Source of the DNA: an uncultured Sphingomonadales bacterium
GTDB taxonomy: Bacteria > Pseudomonadota > Alphaproteobacteria > Sphingomonadales > Sphingomonadaceae
NCBI GenBank assembly: GCA_903839675.1
Contig: CAIMDB010000007.1
Location: 62,001-126,000, forward strand
Length of the DNA stretch: 64,000 nt
Direction: 5' to 3'
The position numbers and the translations under genes were made by a program. A model generated the notes under the pieces. The model did no database searches, was not told the DNA's origin, and worked only from the letters and a program-made list of their open reading frames with translations. Below, one piece after another: positions 8,522 through 17,556 of the stretch (within the stretch, counting starts at the first letter, position 1; the number at the start of each line of letters is the position of its first letter).

Positions 8522-9418
8522 ATGACAGACCCGAAAATGATGGAAAAGATTGCCAGCGGCAAAGGCTTTATCGCAGCACTGGACCAGAGCGGCGGCTCTA
8601 CTCCCAAGGCACTGCTCGGCTACGGCATTGAAGAGAGCGCCTATAACGGCGACGATGAGATGTTCGCGCTGATCCACCAAATGCGCAGCCGCATCATTTC
8701 CTCGCCCGCCTTCACCGGTGAAAAGGTTGTCGGCGCCATCCTGTTTGAAAAGACGATGGACGGTCAGGTGGGCGGCAAGCCGACCTCGGCAGCGCTTTGG
8801 GACAAGGGCGTGGTGCCCTTCATCAAGATCGACAAGGGTCTGGAAGATGAAGCCAATGGCGTCCAGCTGATGAAGCCGATGCCGGAACTCGATGCGCTCC
8901 TCGCCAAGTCGAAGGCGCTCGGCGTGTTCGGCACGAAGGAACGCTCGGTCATCAACCTCGCCAACCGCGAAGGCATTGCTGCCATCGTGAAGCAGCAGGT
9001 CGAAGTTGGTCTTCAGGTGCTCGCAGGCGGCCTCGTCCCCATGCTGGAGCCCGAAATCAACATCAAGAGCCCGGAACGCGCCGACTGCGATGCGATCCTG
9101 CTCGACGAGATGATCAAGGCGCTCGATGCGATGCCGGGCACCGATAAGGTCATGCTCAAGCTCAGCCTGCCGGTCACACCGGGTCATTTCGATGCGCTCG
9201 TTGATCACCCGCGCGTCCTGCGCGTTGTGGCGCTGTCTGGGGGCTTCAAGCGCCCTGAAGCGTGCGTTGAACTCGCCAAAAACCGCGGCATCATCGCCAG
9301 TTTCAGCCGCGCGCTGCTGGAAGACCTGCGTCACCAGATGACGGATGCCGAGTTTGATGCGTCTCTTGGGTCTGCGATTGGGGACATCTACACGGCGTCG
9401 ACCAGCAAGACGGCTTAG
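8522..9418 (+). CDS. Fructose-bisphosphate aldolase, class I
   Basis: A protein of 298 residues. Class I (Schiff-base) aldolase cleaves fructose 1,6-bisphosphate without metal. The N-terminus has ALDQSGGSTPKALLGYG, the middle MLEPEINI, and the probable Schiff-base lysine is Lys213 in VMLKLSLP; LSGGFKRPEA forms part of the phosphate site. The ATG at 8522 follows AAGGA about 8 bases upstream. The frame is open further upstream, but that stretch runs through the pgk end and the terminator and is not coding. A REP element follows the gene. Confidence 0.95.
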   Translation: MTDPKMMEKIASGKGFIAALDQSGGSTPKALLGYGIEESAYNGDDEMFALIHQMRSRIISSPAFTGEKVVGAILFEKTMDGQVGGKPTSAALWDKGVVPFIKIDKGLEDEANGVQLMKPMPELDALLAKSKALGVFGTKERSVINLANREGIAAIVKQQVEVGLQVLAGGLVPMLEPEINIKSPERADCDAILLDEMIKALDAMPGTDKVMLKLSLPVTPGHFDALVDHPRVLRVVALSGGFKRPEACVELAKNRGIIASFSRALLEDLRHQMTDAEFDASLGSAIGDIYTASTSKTA

Positions 9419-9433
9419 ATTTAAAACACTAAC

Positions 9434-9522
9434 CCGCTCATCCTGAGCTTGTCGAAGGATTGTCCTTCTTTCATCATAGGTGAAAAGTAAGAACGGCCCT
9501 TCGACAGGCTCAGGGCGAGCGG
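9434..9522. repeat. REP-like inverted repeat, copy 1
   Basis: Imperfect palindrome with arms CCGCTCATCCTGAGCTTGTC and its near complement ending GGGCGAGCGG. It carries the core CTTCGACAGGCTCAG shared by five other copies in the window. It sits between fba and thiE and can form a long hairpin that may end or stabilise the fba transcript. Confidence 0.85.
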
Positions 9523-9571
9523 AATTAGGAAGGGCTTACACTCGCGGGTCCACCGCCCTATAGCCGCTGAC

Positions 9572-10255
9572 ATGGATGATCTTGAACTCCCCGAAGTGCC
9601 CGAGGGCTTTGCTGAACGTTTTGCGCGCGAAGACCGTGAGCCTGCCGAACTCTATCTCATTTCGCCGCCATCGATTGATGCGGCCTTCACGGATCGATTG
9701 AAAGCGGCGTTGGACGCGGGGCCAATTGCGGCCTTCCAGTTGCGGCTGAAGGACATGGACGAGCATGCGATCGCCCGGGCGGCAGAAACCGTCCAGAAGC
9801 TATGCGCAGAGCGTGACGTTGCCTTCATCATCAATGACAGCATCGCCCTCGCCAAGCGGCTGGGGGCGGACGGCGTGCATCTGGGGCAGGACGATGGCGA
9901 CCCGCGGGAGGCCCGCGAGGTGCTGGGCCGTGACGCGCAGATTGGTGTCACCTGTCACAATAGCCGCCACTTTGCGATGGAAGCAGGGGAGGCGAGCGCG
10001 GACTATGTTGCGTTCGGCGCCTTCTACCCAACGACAACCAAAGAGGTTCAGCATCAGGCAGATCCCGGCATCTTGAGCTGGTGGACCGTTGTGTCGCCTA
10101 TTCCGTGCGTTGCGATTGGCGGCATTACGGCGGCCAATGCAGCGCCGCTTGTGGCGGCAGGCGCGGACTTCATCGCGGTTTCTGGCGCGGTTTGGAACGA
10201 TCCTGACGGTGAGTCCGCCGCTGTTGCCGCCCTTTTGAAGGCGATAGGGCACTGA
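9572..10255 (+). CDS. thiE: Thiamine-phosphate synthase (ThiE-type)
   Basis: A protein of 227 residues with a TIM-barrel thiamine monophosphate synthase domain. The family joins the pyrimidine diphosphate and thiazole phosphate to make thiamine phosphate. Recognised blocks are AAFQLRLKD, FIINDSIALAKRLGADGVHLGQDD (diphosphate/Mg site), GVTCHN, YVAFGAFYPTTTKE, VAIGGITAAN and GADFIAVSGAVW. An acidic N-terminal extension of about 25 residues (MDDLELPEVPEGFAERF) precedes the barrel. I saw no TPP riboswitch in the short leader. It stands alone between two repeats and efp. A TenI-like paralogue role cannot be excluded. Confidence 0.88.
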   Translation: MDDLELPEVPEGFAERFAREDREPAELYLISPPSIDAAFTDRLKAALDAGPIAAFQLRLKDMDEHAIARAAETVQKLCAERDVAFIINDSIALAKRLGADGVHLGQDDGDPREAREVLGRDAQIGVTCHNSRHFAMEAGEASADYVAFGAFYPTTTKEVQHQADPGILSWWTVVSPIPCVAIGGITAANAAPLVAAGADFIAVSGAVWNDPDGESAAVAALLKAIGH

Positions 10256-10325
10256 GCGCCCCTTGCCGGAACGGACCGCTTGGGCTAGTGGCGCGTCCGC
10301 TCTTTCAAATTCGTACAGGTGACTC

Positions 10326-10889
10326 ATGAAGATCAGCGGCGTGGACATTCGTCCCGGCAACATCCTTGAATTCGAAGGCGGCCTTTGGCGCGCCGTGAAG
10401 ATCCAGCACACGCAGCCCGGCAAGGGCGGTGCGTACATGCAGGTCGAACTGAAGAACCTGATCGACGGCCGCAAGAGCCAGAACCGCTTCCGCTCGTCGG
10501 AAACGGTCGAACGGGTCCGCCTCGATACGAAGGACTTCCAGTATCTCTACGTTGACGGCGACATGCTCGTCTTCATGGACAAGGACAATTACGACCAGAT
10601 TACCTTGCCGCGCGACATGCTCGGCGATGCGGCGGCCTTCCTGCAGGACGGCATGGACGTTGTCCTTGAACTTTATGACGAGCGTCCGATCTCCGTGCAG
10701 CTGCCCGATCAGGTGGAAGCGACCATCGTCGAAGCCGACGCGGTGGTGAAGGGCCAGACGGCTTCGTCCTCGTTCAAGCCCGCGCTTCTCGACAATGGCG
10801 TGCGCGTGATGGTCCCACCGCATATCTCGGCTGGAATGCGCATCATCGTTGACGTCTATGCGCAGGAATATGTGAAGCGCGCGGACTGA
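10326..10889 (+). CDS. efp: Elongation factor P
   Basis: A protein of 187 residues with the three EF-P domains. It binds stalled ribosomes at the E site and helps peptide bond formation at polyproline. The domain I loop tip is [10 protein letters not shown] with Lys33 at the usual modification site. The middle OB domain has [20 protein letters not shown], and the C-terminal domain ends [20 protein letters not shown]. Because the tip residue is Lys, lysylation by EpmA is possible; no epm gene is in the window. GTGACTC with CAGGTG precedes the ATG. Confidence 0.96.
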   Translation: MKISGVDIRPGNILEFEGGLWRAVKIQHTQPGKGGAYMQVELKNLIDGRKSQNRFRSSETVERVRLDTKDFQYLYVDGDMLVFMDKDNYDQITLPRDMLGDAAAFLQDGMDVVLELYDERPISVQLPDQVEATIVEADAVVKGQTASSSFKPALLDNGVRVMVPPHISAGMRIIVDVYAQEYVKRAD

Positions 10890-10899
10890 CCCGCTTCTC

Positions 10900-10971
10900 C
10901 CGTTTTCCCTGAGCCCGTCGAAGGGCCGTCCTTCTGTAAGGACAGTGCTTCGACAAGCTCAGCACAAACGG
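10900..10971. repeat. REP-like inverted repeat, copy 2
   Basis: Arms CCGTTTTCCCTGAGCCCGTC and GACAAGCTCAGCACAAACGG surround a short inner stem (GTCCTT/AAGGAC). Same family as copy 1. It lies 10 bases after the efp stop. Confidence 0.88.
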
Positions 10972-11033
10972 TGTTTTAGTTTACACTTCAGGATGCCCGC
11001 GATCCGCTTCCTGAAACCAAAGGACATTCCATC

Positions 11034-11846
11034 GTGCCAGCCCATTCCGGTATCATGACCGTCATCGAACGCGCCGCGCGCAAAGCCGGTGGCAAGCTGC
11101 GCCGCGACTTTAACGAAGTGCAGCATCTGCAGGTCAGTCGCAAAGGCCCGGCGGATTTCGTGTCGAAGGCAGACATTGCGGCCGAACGCACCATCTATGA
11201 CGAACTGGTCAAAGCGCGGCCGGACTGGAATTTCTTGTTCGAAGAAGCGGGCGAAATCGTCAATAATCCGGATAAGCCGCGTTTCATCATCGATCCTCTC
11301 GACGGCACGACGAACTTTCTCCACGGTATTCCACATTTCGCGATTTCGATTGCGGTGGAAGAAGAACTGACCGGCGGTCGCCGCGAAGTCACGACCGCGC
11401 TCGTTTACAATCCGATGACGGATGAAAGCTTCTGGGCTGAAAAGGGGCGGGGGGCCTGGCTTCAGGACCAGCGCCTGCGCGTCTCTTCCCGTCGGGATAT
11501 GGCTGATGCGCTCATTGCCACCGGTATTCCGTTCATGGGCCATGGCGACATGGGCGAATGGGTCCGTATCTTCGGCGCAGTCGCCCCCAATGTTGCAGGT
11601 ATCCGCCGCTTTGGCGCGGCCTCGCTCGATCTCGCTTGGGTCGCTGCAGGTCGATATGACGGCTTTTGGGAAAGCAAGCTCCAGCCTTGGGATGTGGCGG
11701 CAGGGATACTCCTTGTCCGTGAAGCCGGCGGTTTTGTGACGGACTTCCGCGGCGGGGAACGCTGCATGGAGCGTCAGGAGTTTCTGGCGGCAAATGATGG
11801 CCTGCATTCCAAGCTGCACAAGCTCGTCGCCGGCGCGCTCCGCTAA
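11034..11846 (+). CDS. suhB: Inositol monophosphatase family protein SuhB
   Basis: A protein of 270 residues. The Mg-dependent phosphatase signature is complete: FLFEEAGEIVNN, IDPLDGTTNFLHGIPHFAIS (residues about 84-103) and WDVAAGILLVREAGG near the C-terminus. The family hydrolyses inositol 1-phosphate; in bacteria SuhB also acts with Nus factors in rRNA transcription. The GTG at 11034 is chosen because AGGA (11021-11024) is 9 bases upstream and homologues have residues before the ATG at 11055. It is followed by a GC-rich hairpin. Which of the two roles dominates here is not shown by the sequence. Confidence 0.92.
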   Translation: MPAHSGIMTVIERAARKAGGKLRRDFNEVQHLQVSRKGPADFVSKADIAAERTIYDELVKARPDWNFLFEEAGEIVNNPDKPRFIIDPLDGTTNFLHGIPHFAISIAVEEELTGGRREVTTALVYNPMTDESFWAEKGRGAWLQDQRLRVSSRRDMADALIATGIPFMGHGDMGEWVRIFGAVAPNVAGIRRFGAASLDLAWVAAGRYDGFWESKLQPWDVAAGILLVREAGGFVTDFRGGERCMERQEFLAANDGLHSKLHKLVAGALR

Positions 11847-11876
11847 GCTGAATATCGTAAGTAGAGCATACGGAAT

Positions 11877-11894
11877 GGGCCCGATTTCGGGCCC
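11877..11894 (+). terminator. GC-rich hairpin after suhB
   Basis: GGGCCCG (11877-11883) pairs with CGGGCCC (11888-11894) around ATTT. It is followed by TTCCTG, a weak T-tract, so this is a possible terminator or pause for suhB upstream of the nuo operon. Confidence 0.5.
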
Positions 11895-12026
11895 TTCCTG
11901 CCTGGCGGTGCAAGATTATCCCCGACGGGGCTCTAAAATGGCCCTTAGTGTGCTTGCGATAGGCCGTTTGCTGGCCTAAAGCCGCGGCGATTCCGGTTTC
12001 CTGCCGGACCATGGGAAAAGTCGATT

Positions 12027-12404
12027 ATGTCCTCGGTTGCTGCCGGATATCTGCCGATTTTGCTGTTTCTGGCAATCGCACTGATCTTGTCGAGCGCGTT
12101 TGTGTTTCTGCCGATGGCGATCTCGCGCCTCACTGGCACGCACAACCCGACGCCGGAAAAGCTCACCGAGTATGAATGCGGCTTTCCCGCCTTTGAAGGC
12201 AGCCGGGCTCAGTTTGACGTCCGATTTTACCTTGTCGCCATTCTGTTCATCGTTTTCGATCTGGAAGCGGCCTTTCTGTTCCCCTGGGCTGTCAGCCTCG
12301 AATGGACGGGCTGGGCCGGCTGGACGGGCATGATGGTGTTCCTCGGTGAACTGGTTCTCGGCCTTGTCTATGCGTGGAAGAAGGGAGCGCTCGAATGGGA
12401 GTAG
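12027..12404 (+). CDS. nuoA: NADH-quinone oxidoreductase subunit A
   Basis: A protein of 125 residues with three membrane helices. The family signature [20 protein letters not shown] (residues about 46-65) and the membrane acidic pattern [12 protein letters not shown] are present. NuoA links the peripheral and membrane arms of complex I beside the quinone channel. It opens the 14-gene operon. Its stop lies inside nuoB with a 10-base overlap. A 180-base leader separates it from suhB. Confidence 0.97.
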   Translation: MSSVAAGYLPILLFLAIALILSSAFVFLPMAISRLTGTHNPTPEKLTEYECGFPAFEGSRAQFDVRFYLVAILFIVFDLEAAFLFPWAVSLEWTGWAGWTGMMVFLGELVLGLVYAWKKGALEWE

Positions 12405-12934
12405 ATCTGACGGCAGCTCCGCCTCCCGGGACACTTCCCGATCTGAGCTTTTTCAACGGTCTGAATGATGAGCTGTCCAACAAGGGCTTCCTCGTCGTGT
12501 CGACCGAAGAGCTGTTTCAATGGGCGCGCACGGGTTCGCTGTGGTGGATGACCTTTGGTTTGGCGTGCTGCGCTGTGGAAATGATCCACGTGAACATGCC
12601 GCGTTATGACCTTGAGCGTTTTGGCGCTGCCCCGCGCGCCTCACCGCGTCAGTCGGACGTGATGATCGTCGCCGGCACGCTCTGCAACAAGATGGCCCCG
12701 GCGCTGCGTCGTGTGTACGACCAGATGTCCGATCCGAAATATGTTATCTCGATGGGCAGCTGCGCCAATGGCGGCGGCTATTACCACTATAGCTACAGCG
12801 TCGTGCGTGGATGTGATCGCATCGTGCCGGTGGACATCTACGTCCCCGGGTGCCCGCCGACAGCCGAAGCGTTGCTCTACGGCATCATGCAGTTGCAGCG
12901 GAAAATCCGCCGTGAAGGCACGGTGACCCGGTGA
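12395..12934 (+). CDS. nuoB: NADH-quinone oxidoreductase subunit B
   Basis: A protein of 179 residues that carries the terminal 4Fe-4S cluster N2. Cluster ligands are seen in GLACCAVEM (two adjacent Cys), [18 protein letters not shown] / [19 protein letters not shown] and [17 protein letters not shown]. The start at 12395 overlaps the end of nuoA; an earlier in-frame ATG is inside nuoA and unlikely. Its TGA overlaps the GTG of nuoC. Confidence 0.97.
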   Translation: MGVDLTAAPPPGTLPDLSFFNGLNDELSNKGFLVVSTEELFQWARTGSLWWMTFGLACCAVEMIHVNMPRYDLERFGAAPRASPRQSDVMIVAGTLCNKMAPALRRVYDQMSDPKYVISMGSCANGGGYYHYSYSVVRGCDRIVPVDIYVPGCPPTAEALLYGIMQLQRKIRREGTVTR

Positions 12935-13548
12935 GCCATTCCGCCCCCCGTTATGCCAGCAACGATGGCGTGGCCGACGCGATTGCCAAGGCGCTTGGCA
13001 AGGACGTCGTCAGCATCGACGAAGTGCATGGCGAAATCGCTGTCACTGTCGTCACGTCGCGCCTAGTTGAGGCGATGATCGCGCTGCGTGATGAGTGTGC
13101 TTATCAGCAGTTGATGGAAATCGCGGGCGTCGACTGGCCCGATCAGGACCCGCGCTTTGAGGTGGTCTACTGCCTCCTGTCGCTGACCAAGAACCACCGC
13201 ATCCGCGTGCATGTGCGCACCAATGAGGACGTGCCGGTCCCGTCTGTGACAGGCATCTGGCCGGTTGCCGGCTGGTTGGAACGCGAAGTGTTCGACATGT
13301 ACGGTGTGCTGTTTGAAGGCAATTCGGACCTGCGCCGGATCCTGACCGACTATGGCTTCCAAGGCCATCCGCAGCGCAAGGACTTCCCGCTGACGGGCTT
13401 TGTCGAGCTGCGTTATTCCGAAGAGCATAAGCGGGTGATGTATGAGCCCGTCACGCTCGCCCAGGATTTCCGTTCGTTTGATTTCATGTCGCCCTGGGAA
13501 GGGGCCGACTATGTGCTGCCGGGCGATGAAAAGGGAGAAGCCAAGTGA
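12931..13548 (+). CDS. nuoC: NADH-quinone oxidoreductase subunit C
   Basis: A protein of 205 residues of the 30-kDa subunit family, with the signature ERE(V/A)[16 protein letters not shown] (residues about 110-130) and [15 protein letters not shown]. It is a structural subunit of the peripheral arm. It starts with GTG in a GTGA overlap with nuoB and ends in another GTGA overlap with nuoD. NuoC and NuoD are separate here, unlike the fused form in Escherichia coli. Confidence 0.96.
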   Translation: MSHSAPRYASNDGVADAIAKALGKDVVSIDEVHGEIAVTVVTSRLVEAMIALRDECAYQQLMEIAGVDWPDQDPRFEVVYCLLSLTKNHRIRVHVRTNEDVPVPSVTGIWPVAGWLEREVFDMYGVLFEGNSDLRRILTDYGFQGHPQRKDFPLTGFVELRYSEEHKRVMYEPVTLAQDFRSFDFMSPWEGADYVLPGDEKGEAK

Positions 13549-14756
13549 GCCTGTCCCCAGATCTCGCGCCGACCACCACCGGCGAAGACATTCAGAACTA
13601 CACGATCAACTTCGGCCCGCAGCATCCGGCGGCGCACGGCGTTCTGCGTCTGGTCATGGAACTGGACGGTGAAATCGTTGAGCGGCTCGATCCGCATGTC
13701 GGCCTGCTGCATCGTGGCACCGAAAAGCTGATCGAGTACAAAACCTATCTGCAGGCGCTGCCGTACTTCGACCGGCTCGATTATTGCTCGCCGCTCGCGA
13801 TGGAACACAGCTACGTGCTCGCGATCGAGAAGATGCTCAACTGCGAAGTGCCGTTGCGCGCCCAATATCTGCGCGTGTTGTTCGCGGAGCTGACACGCAT
13901 CTGCAACCACATGCTCAACCTCGGGTCTCACGTCATGGACGTGGGCGCGATGACGCCAAACCTGTGGCTGTTTGAAATCCGTGAGGATTGCCTCAACTTC
14001 TTCGAACGCGCCTCAGGCGCCCGCATGCACGCAGCCTGGTTCCGCCCCGGTGGCGTCCATCAGGATGTGCCGCTGAAGCTGCTCACCGACATTGGTGACT
14101 GGCTCGACAAGCGGATGCCGACCCTGTTCGAAGACGCGATCAGCCTTGTGGCCGACAACCGCATCTTTAAGCAGCGCAACGTCGATATTGCCGTCGTGTC
14201 GAAGGACGACGCGATTAAGTGGGGCTTCTCCGGCCCGATGATCCGCGGTGCTGGCATCCCTTGGGATATCCGCAAGTCGCAGCCTTATGACGTGTATGAC
14301 CGCATGGAATTCGACATTCCCGTCGGCACAAAGGGCGATTGCTATGATCGCTTCATGGTCCGCGTGGAAGAAGTCCGCCAGTCGGTCCGCATCATGAAGC
14401 AGTGCCTGCGCGACATGCCCGAAGGTCCGGTTTTGACCGAAGACCGCAAGGTTGCCCCGCCCAAGCGCGGCGAAATGAAGCAGTCGATGGAAGCGCTGAT
14501 CCACCACTTCAAGCTCTACACAGAGGGCTTCAAGGTGCCGGAAGGCAGCGTTTACGTCGCGACCGAAAGCCCCAAGGGCGAGTTCGGCGTCTATCTGGTT
14601 TCAGACGGCACCAACAAGCCCTACCGCTGCAAGATCCGCCCGACGGCCTTCTCGCACCTGCAGGCGATGGACTTTATGAGCCGCGGCCACATGCTCGCCG
14701 ATACGACCGCCATCCTCGGCGCGCTCGACATCGTGTTTGGGGAGTGTGACCGGTGA
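13545..14756 (+). CDS. nuoD: NADH-quinone oxidoreductase subunit D
   Basis: A protein of 403 residues, the 49-kDa subunit that forms the quinone pocket with NuoB. Recognised are [15 protein letters not shown] (residues about 16-30), [20 protein letters not shown], the [10 protein letters not shown] region, and the C-terminal [21 protein letters not shown]. It begins with GTG overlapping the nuoC stop and ends overlapping a small membrane protein gene. Confidence 0.97.
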   Translation: MSLSPDLAPTTTGEDIQNYTINFGPQHPAAHGVLRLVMELDGEIVERLDPHVGLLHRGTEKLIEYKTYLQALPYFDRLDYCSPLAMEHSYVLAIEKMLNCEVPLRAQYLRVLFAELTRICNHMLNLGSHVMDVGAMTPNLWLFEIREDCLNFFERASGARMHAAWFRPGGVHQDVPLKLLTDIGDWLDKRMPTLFEDAISLVADNRIFKQRNVDIAVVSKDDAIKWGFSGPMIRGAGIPWDIRKSQPYDVYDRMEFDIPVGTKGDCYDRFMVRVEEVRQSVRIMKQCLRDMPEGPVLTEDRKVAPPKRGEMKQSMEALIHHFKLYTEGFKVPEGSVYVATESPKGEFGVYLVSDGTNKPYRCKIRPTAFSHLQAMDFMSRGHMLADTTAILGALDIVFGECDR

Positions 14757-14935
14757 TCGTGCGGGAAGTCTTTATCCTGATCGCCGTGCTGGCTGGCTTC
14801 GCATCTGCCGTTGCCGCCTATCTCTTTGCCTTCCACGGCGAGGTTCCTGTGAAGGAAGTGGCATCGACGAGCTTTGCCGGAACCATCGGCGTCTATGTCG
14901 GTCGTTGGCTCGAAAGGGGTTTGGCCCGTGGTTGA
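14753..14935 (+). CDS. 60-residue single-span membrane protein in the nuo operon
   Basis: Starts with GTG in a GTGA overlap with the nuoD stop. It encodes one N-terminal membrane helix ([19 protein letters not shown], continuing into AAYLFAF) followed by a short soluble tail with [20 protein letters not shown]. The coupling to nuoD and the length argue that it is translated. I do not recognise a family. Its single-span form resembles supernumerary subunits of alphaproteobacterial and mitochondrial complex I; that role is inference. It overlaps the next gene by 8 bases. Confidence 0.65.
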   Translation: MIVREVFILIAVLAGFASAVAAYLFAFHGEVPVKEVASTSFAGTIGVYVGRWLERGLARG

Positions 14936-15281
14936 TCGCAGCGCCATCGCGCAGGCCATGATTGCCGCCTATAACGCGCAGGACGTGGACACTTACGTCT
15001 CGTACATGACCGACGCGGCCTGTGAGGCCAATTATCGCGGTGATGTGGTGCGTGAGGGCAAGGAAGGCACGCGATCTGGTCTTGCCGCCGCTTTCGCGCG
15101 CTGGCCGGAAAATCATGCCGAGATCGTCCACACACAGGCGGTTGGCGATTTTGTGTTGATGCGCGAACATGTCACCCGTGGTCCTGCCACTGACGGTTCT
15201 CCGCTGGTCGATCCCTTTGAGGTGGTCGCCGTTTATTCCTTTGAAGGCGACAAAGTGTCGCGCGTGGAGTTCATCCGCTAA
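14928..15281 (+). CDS. NTF2/SnoaL-like protein in the nuo operon
   Basis: A protein of 117 residues from GTG 14928 (AAAGGGG about 9 bases upstream). The pattern AIAQAMIAAYNAQDVDTYVSYM, then EGKEGTRSGLAAAFARWP, then FVLMREHVTRGP and FEVVAVYSFEGDKVSRVEFI fits the NTF2-like cone fold (SnoaL or ketosteroid-isomerase superfamily). That fold serves as small-ligand enzyme or binding domain; no substrate can be named. The upstream ATGs in the same frame lie within the previous gene and are less likely. Its stop overlaps the nuoE start (TAATG), so it is expressed with complex I. Confidence 0.75.
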   Translation: MVDRSAIAQAMIAAYNAQDVDTYVSYMTDAACEANYRGDVVREGKEGTRSGLAAAFARWPENHAEIVHTQAVGDFVLMREHVTRGPATDGSPLVDPFEVVAVYSFEGDKVSRVEFIR

Positions 15282-15949
15282 TGGCTGACGCAGTTCAAAT
15301 TCCGGACGAAGCCGAAGTCCGCGCGCGCTGGGGCAGCTTTGCCTTCACGCCTGCGGTAATGGAAAAGGCGCAGACGATCATCGCGCGCTATCCCGCTGGC
15401 CGTCAGGCATCGGCCGTCATGGGCCTGCTCGATCTAGCCCAGCGTCAGGTGGGCGAAGAGACAACGACGCAAGGTTGGTTGCCGGTTCCGGTGATCGAAT
15501 ATGTCGCCGCCCAGCTCGATATGCCTTACATGCGCGTTTACGAAGTCGCGACTTTCTACACCATGTACAACATGGCGCCGGTCGGGAAATTCCACGTGCA
15601 GGTCTGCGGCACCACGCCGTGCATGCTGCGCGGATCAGACGATGTTCTGGCAGCCTGCAAGTCCAAGGGCCTCGTCAAAGGCGGATCGACCGCCGACGGG
15701 CTGTTCACGCTAAATGAAGTCGAATGTCTGGGCGCCTGCGCCAATGCGCCGATGGTCCAGATCAACGACGACAATTTCGAAGACCTGACCTTTGACAGCA
15801 CGGTCGCGCTGCTCGACGCGCTGGCGGCGGGCAAGCCGGTGAAGATCGGCCCGCAGATCGACCGTCAGACCAGCTGCCCCGATGGCGGCGCGACGTCGCT
15901 GAAAGAGATGGCCACAGCAAACCACGATTATCGGGGGGAATGGAAGTGA
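15281..15949 (+). CDS. nuoE: NADH-quinone oxidoreductase subunit E
   Basis: A protein of 222 residues, the 24-kDa thioredoxin-like subunit with a 2Fe-2S cluster. The four ligands are in VCGTTPCMLRG and VECLGACANAPMVQI. The N-terminal helical part carries ASAVMGLLDLAQRQ and VYEVATFYTMYNMAPVGKF. A C-terminal tail after residue 185 (QIDRQTSCPDGG) is a little longer than in minimal homologues. A REP element separates it from nuoF. Confidence 0.96.
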   Translation: MADAVQIPDEAEVRARWGSFAFTPAVMEKAQTIIARYPAGRQASAVMGLLDLAQRQVGEETTTQGWLPVPVIEYVAAQLDMPYMRVYEVATFYTMYNMAPVGKFHVQVCGTTPCMLRGSDDVLAACKSKGLVKGGSTADGLFTLNEVECLGACANAPMVQINDDNFEDLTFDSTVALLDALAAGKPVKIGPQIDRQTSCPDGGATSLKEMATANHDYRGEWK

Positions 15950-15962
15950 TTGTGCAATCCAC

Positions 15963-16055
15963 TCCGTTTGCCCTGAGCCTGTCGAAGGGCTGTCCTTCGA
16001 CTGTTCACCGTGCTGCCAATAAAGGACTGGGCTTCGACAAGCTCAGCCCCAACGG
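15963..16055. repeat. REP-like inverted repeat, copy 3, inside the nuo operon
   Basis: Arms CCGTTTGCCCTGAGCCTGTC and GACAAGCTCAGCCCCAACGG fill most of the 124 bases between nuoE and nuoF. Same family as the other copies. It ends about 18 bases before the nuoF ATG, so it may affect nuoF translation or message processing. Confidence 0.88.
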
Positions 16056-16073
16056 GTTTGGAGGGCAGGCATA

Positions 16074-17369
16074 ATGCTCGCTGACAAAGACCGCATCTTC
16101 ACCAACCTATACGGTTTCCAGCCGTGGACGCTGGACGCCGCCAAGAAGCGCGGATGCTGGGACAATACGAAGAAGCTGCTCGCCACCGGCCAGGATGAGA
16201 TCATTGAGATCATCAAGGCATCGGGCCTGCGCGGGCGCGGCGGCGCCGGCTTCCCGACGGGGATGAAGTGGAGCTTCATGCCCAAGGCGCCGACACCGGA
16301 GCGCCCCAACTTCCTCGTCATCAACGCGGACGAATCCGAACCCGGATCCTGCAAGGACCGTGAGATCATCCGGCATGATCCGCACCGCCTGATCGAAGGC
16401 GCGCTGATCGCCGGTTTCGCGATGCGCGCGCGCGCCGCTTACATCTACATCCGCGGTGAGTTCATTTACGAAGCCAAGGTGCTGCAGGCGGCGGTAGACG
16501 AAGCTTATGCAGCGGGCCTCGTGGGCAAGAATGCCTGCAAGTCCGGCTATGATTTTGACGTCTTCGTCCACCGTGGCGCAGGCGCGTACATCTGCGGTGA
16601 AGAAACCGCGATGATCGAAAGTCTGGAAGGCAAAAAGGGCCAGCCGCGCCTGAAGCCGCCATTCCCGGCAGGTGCAGGCCTTTATGGCTGCCCGACGACG
16701 GTCAACAATGTGGAATCCATCGCCGTCACGCCAACGATCCTGCGACGCGGGGCCGACTGGTTCAAGAGCTTTGGTCGTGAAGGCAATGCCGGCACCAAGC
16801 TGTTCCAGATTTCGGGCCACGTGAACACGCCGTGCACCGTCGAAGAATCGATGAGCATCCCCTTCAAGGAACTCATTGAAAAGCACGCGGGCGGCATCCG
16901 TGGCGGGTGGGACAATCTGCTCGCGGTCATCCCCGGTGGTTCGTCCGTACCGCTCGTGCCTGCCGCGCAGATCATGGACGCGCCGATGGACTTTGACGGG
17001 CTGAAGGCCTTGGGCTCCGGCCTTGGCACTGCCGCCGTCATCGTCATGGACAAGTCCACCGACATCGTCCGCGCGATTTCGCGGTTGAGCTACTTCTACA
17101 AGCATGAAAGCTGCGGCCAGTGCACGCCGTGCCGCGAAGGCACCGGCTGGATGTGGCGCGTTATGGAACGCCTACGCGAAGGCAAGGCCGACGTCTCGGA
17201 AATCGACACGCTGTTCGAAGTCACCAAGCAGGTCGAAGGCCACACCATCTGCGCGCTCGGCGATGCAGCCGCTTGGCCGATCCAGGGTCTGATCAAGCAC
17301 TTCCGCCCCGAAATGGAGCGCCGTATTGCAGAAGCCAATGGCGGCCAAATGCTGGAGGCGGCGGAATGA
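16074..17369 (+). CDS. nuoF: NADH-quinone oxidoreductase subunit F
   Basis: A protein of 431 residues, the 51-kDa subunit that binds NADH and FMN. It has the glycine-rich [19 protein letters not shown] (residues about 45-63), the [12 protein letters not shown] loop, [19 protein letters not shown], and 4Fe-4S ligands in [16 protein letters not shown] plus the distant TICALGD. It starts after GGAGGGCAGGCATA and ends in an ATGA overlap with a 52-residue gene. Confidence 0.97.
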   Translation: MLADKDRIFTNLYGFQPWTLDAAKKRGCWDNTKKLLATGQDEIIEIIKASGLRGRGGAGFPTGMKWSFMPKAPTPERPNFLVINADESEPGSCKDREIIRHDPHRLIEGALIAGFAMRARAAYIYIRGEFIYEAKVLQAAVDEAYAAGLVGKNACKSGYDFDVFVHRGAGAYICGEETAMIESLEGKKGQPRLKPPFPAGAGLYGCPTTVNNVESIAVTPTILRRGADWFKSFGREGNAGTKLFQISGHVNTPCTVEESMSIPFKELIEKHAGGIRGGWDNLLAVIPGGSSVPLVPAAQIMDAPMDFDGLKALGSGLGTAAVIVMDKSTDIVRAISRLSYFYKHESCGQCTPCREGTGWMWRVMERLREGKADVSEIDTLFEVTKQVEGHTICALGDAAAWPIQGLIKHFRPEMERRIAEANGGQMLEAAE

Positions 17370-17524
17370 GTTGGGAAGCGATTCTGGAAGTGGGCGGATT
17401 AATCGTGTTCCTTGGGGTCGCCGCTTATATCGTGATCGCGCCGGTGAAGGTAGGCAAGCCCTATATGGAAGGTACAGAATGGTTCGACTCCGAACGGAAA
17501 GATGGCGATGGAGGTCGTTCTTGA
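17366..17524 (+). CDS. 52-residue single-span membrane protein between nuoF and nuoG
   Basis: Starts with ATG overlapping the nuoF stop (ATGA) and ends overlapping the next ATG. It reads [20 protein letters not shown], a membrane helix to about residue 26, then a short tail with [19 protein letters not shown]. Tight coupling on both sides suggests that it is translated. I do not recognise a family. Like the 60-residue protein at 14753 it could be an accessory subunit of complex I; that is inference from size, topology and position. Confidence 0.6.
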   Translation: MSWEAILEVGGLIVFLGVAAYIVIAPVKVGKPYMEGTEWFDSERKDGDGGRS

Positions 17525-17556
17525 TGGCTAAAGTCACCGTAGACGGAACCGCTATC
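17524..17556 (+). repeat. Diverged copy of the first 33 bases of nuoG
   Basis: Bases 17524-17556 match 17889-17921 at 29 of 33 positions. The match starts exactly at the two ATG codons, and the bases upstream of them are not alike. This marks a partial duplication of the nuoG 5' end. Confidence 0.8.

Noticed and set aside
9523-9571. TPP riboswitch before thiE
   Set aside because: The leader between the REP element and the ATG is under 50 bases and lacks the conserved thi-box core.
9434-10971. Repeated palindromes as a possible CRISPR array
   Set aside because: Copies are far apart, each is an inverted repeat with a short inner stem, and there is no regular spacer pattern and no cas gene.
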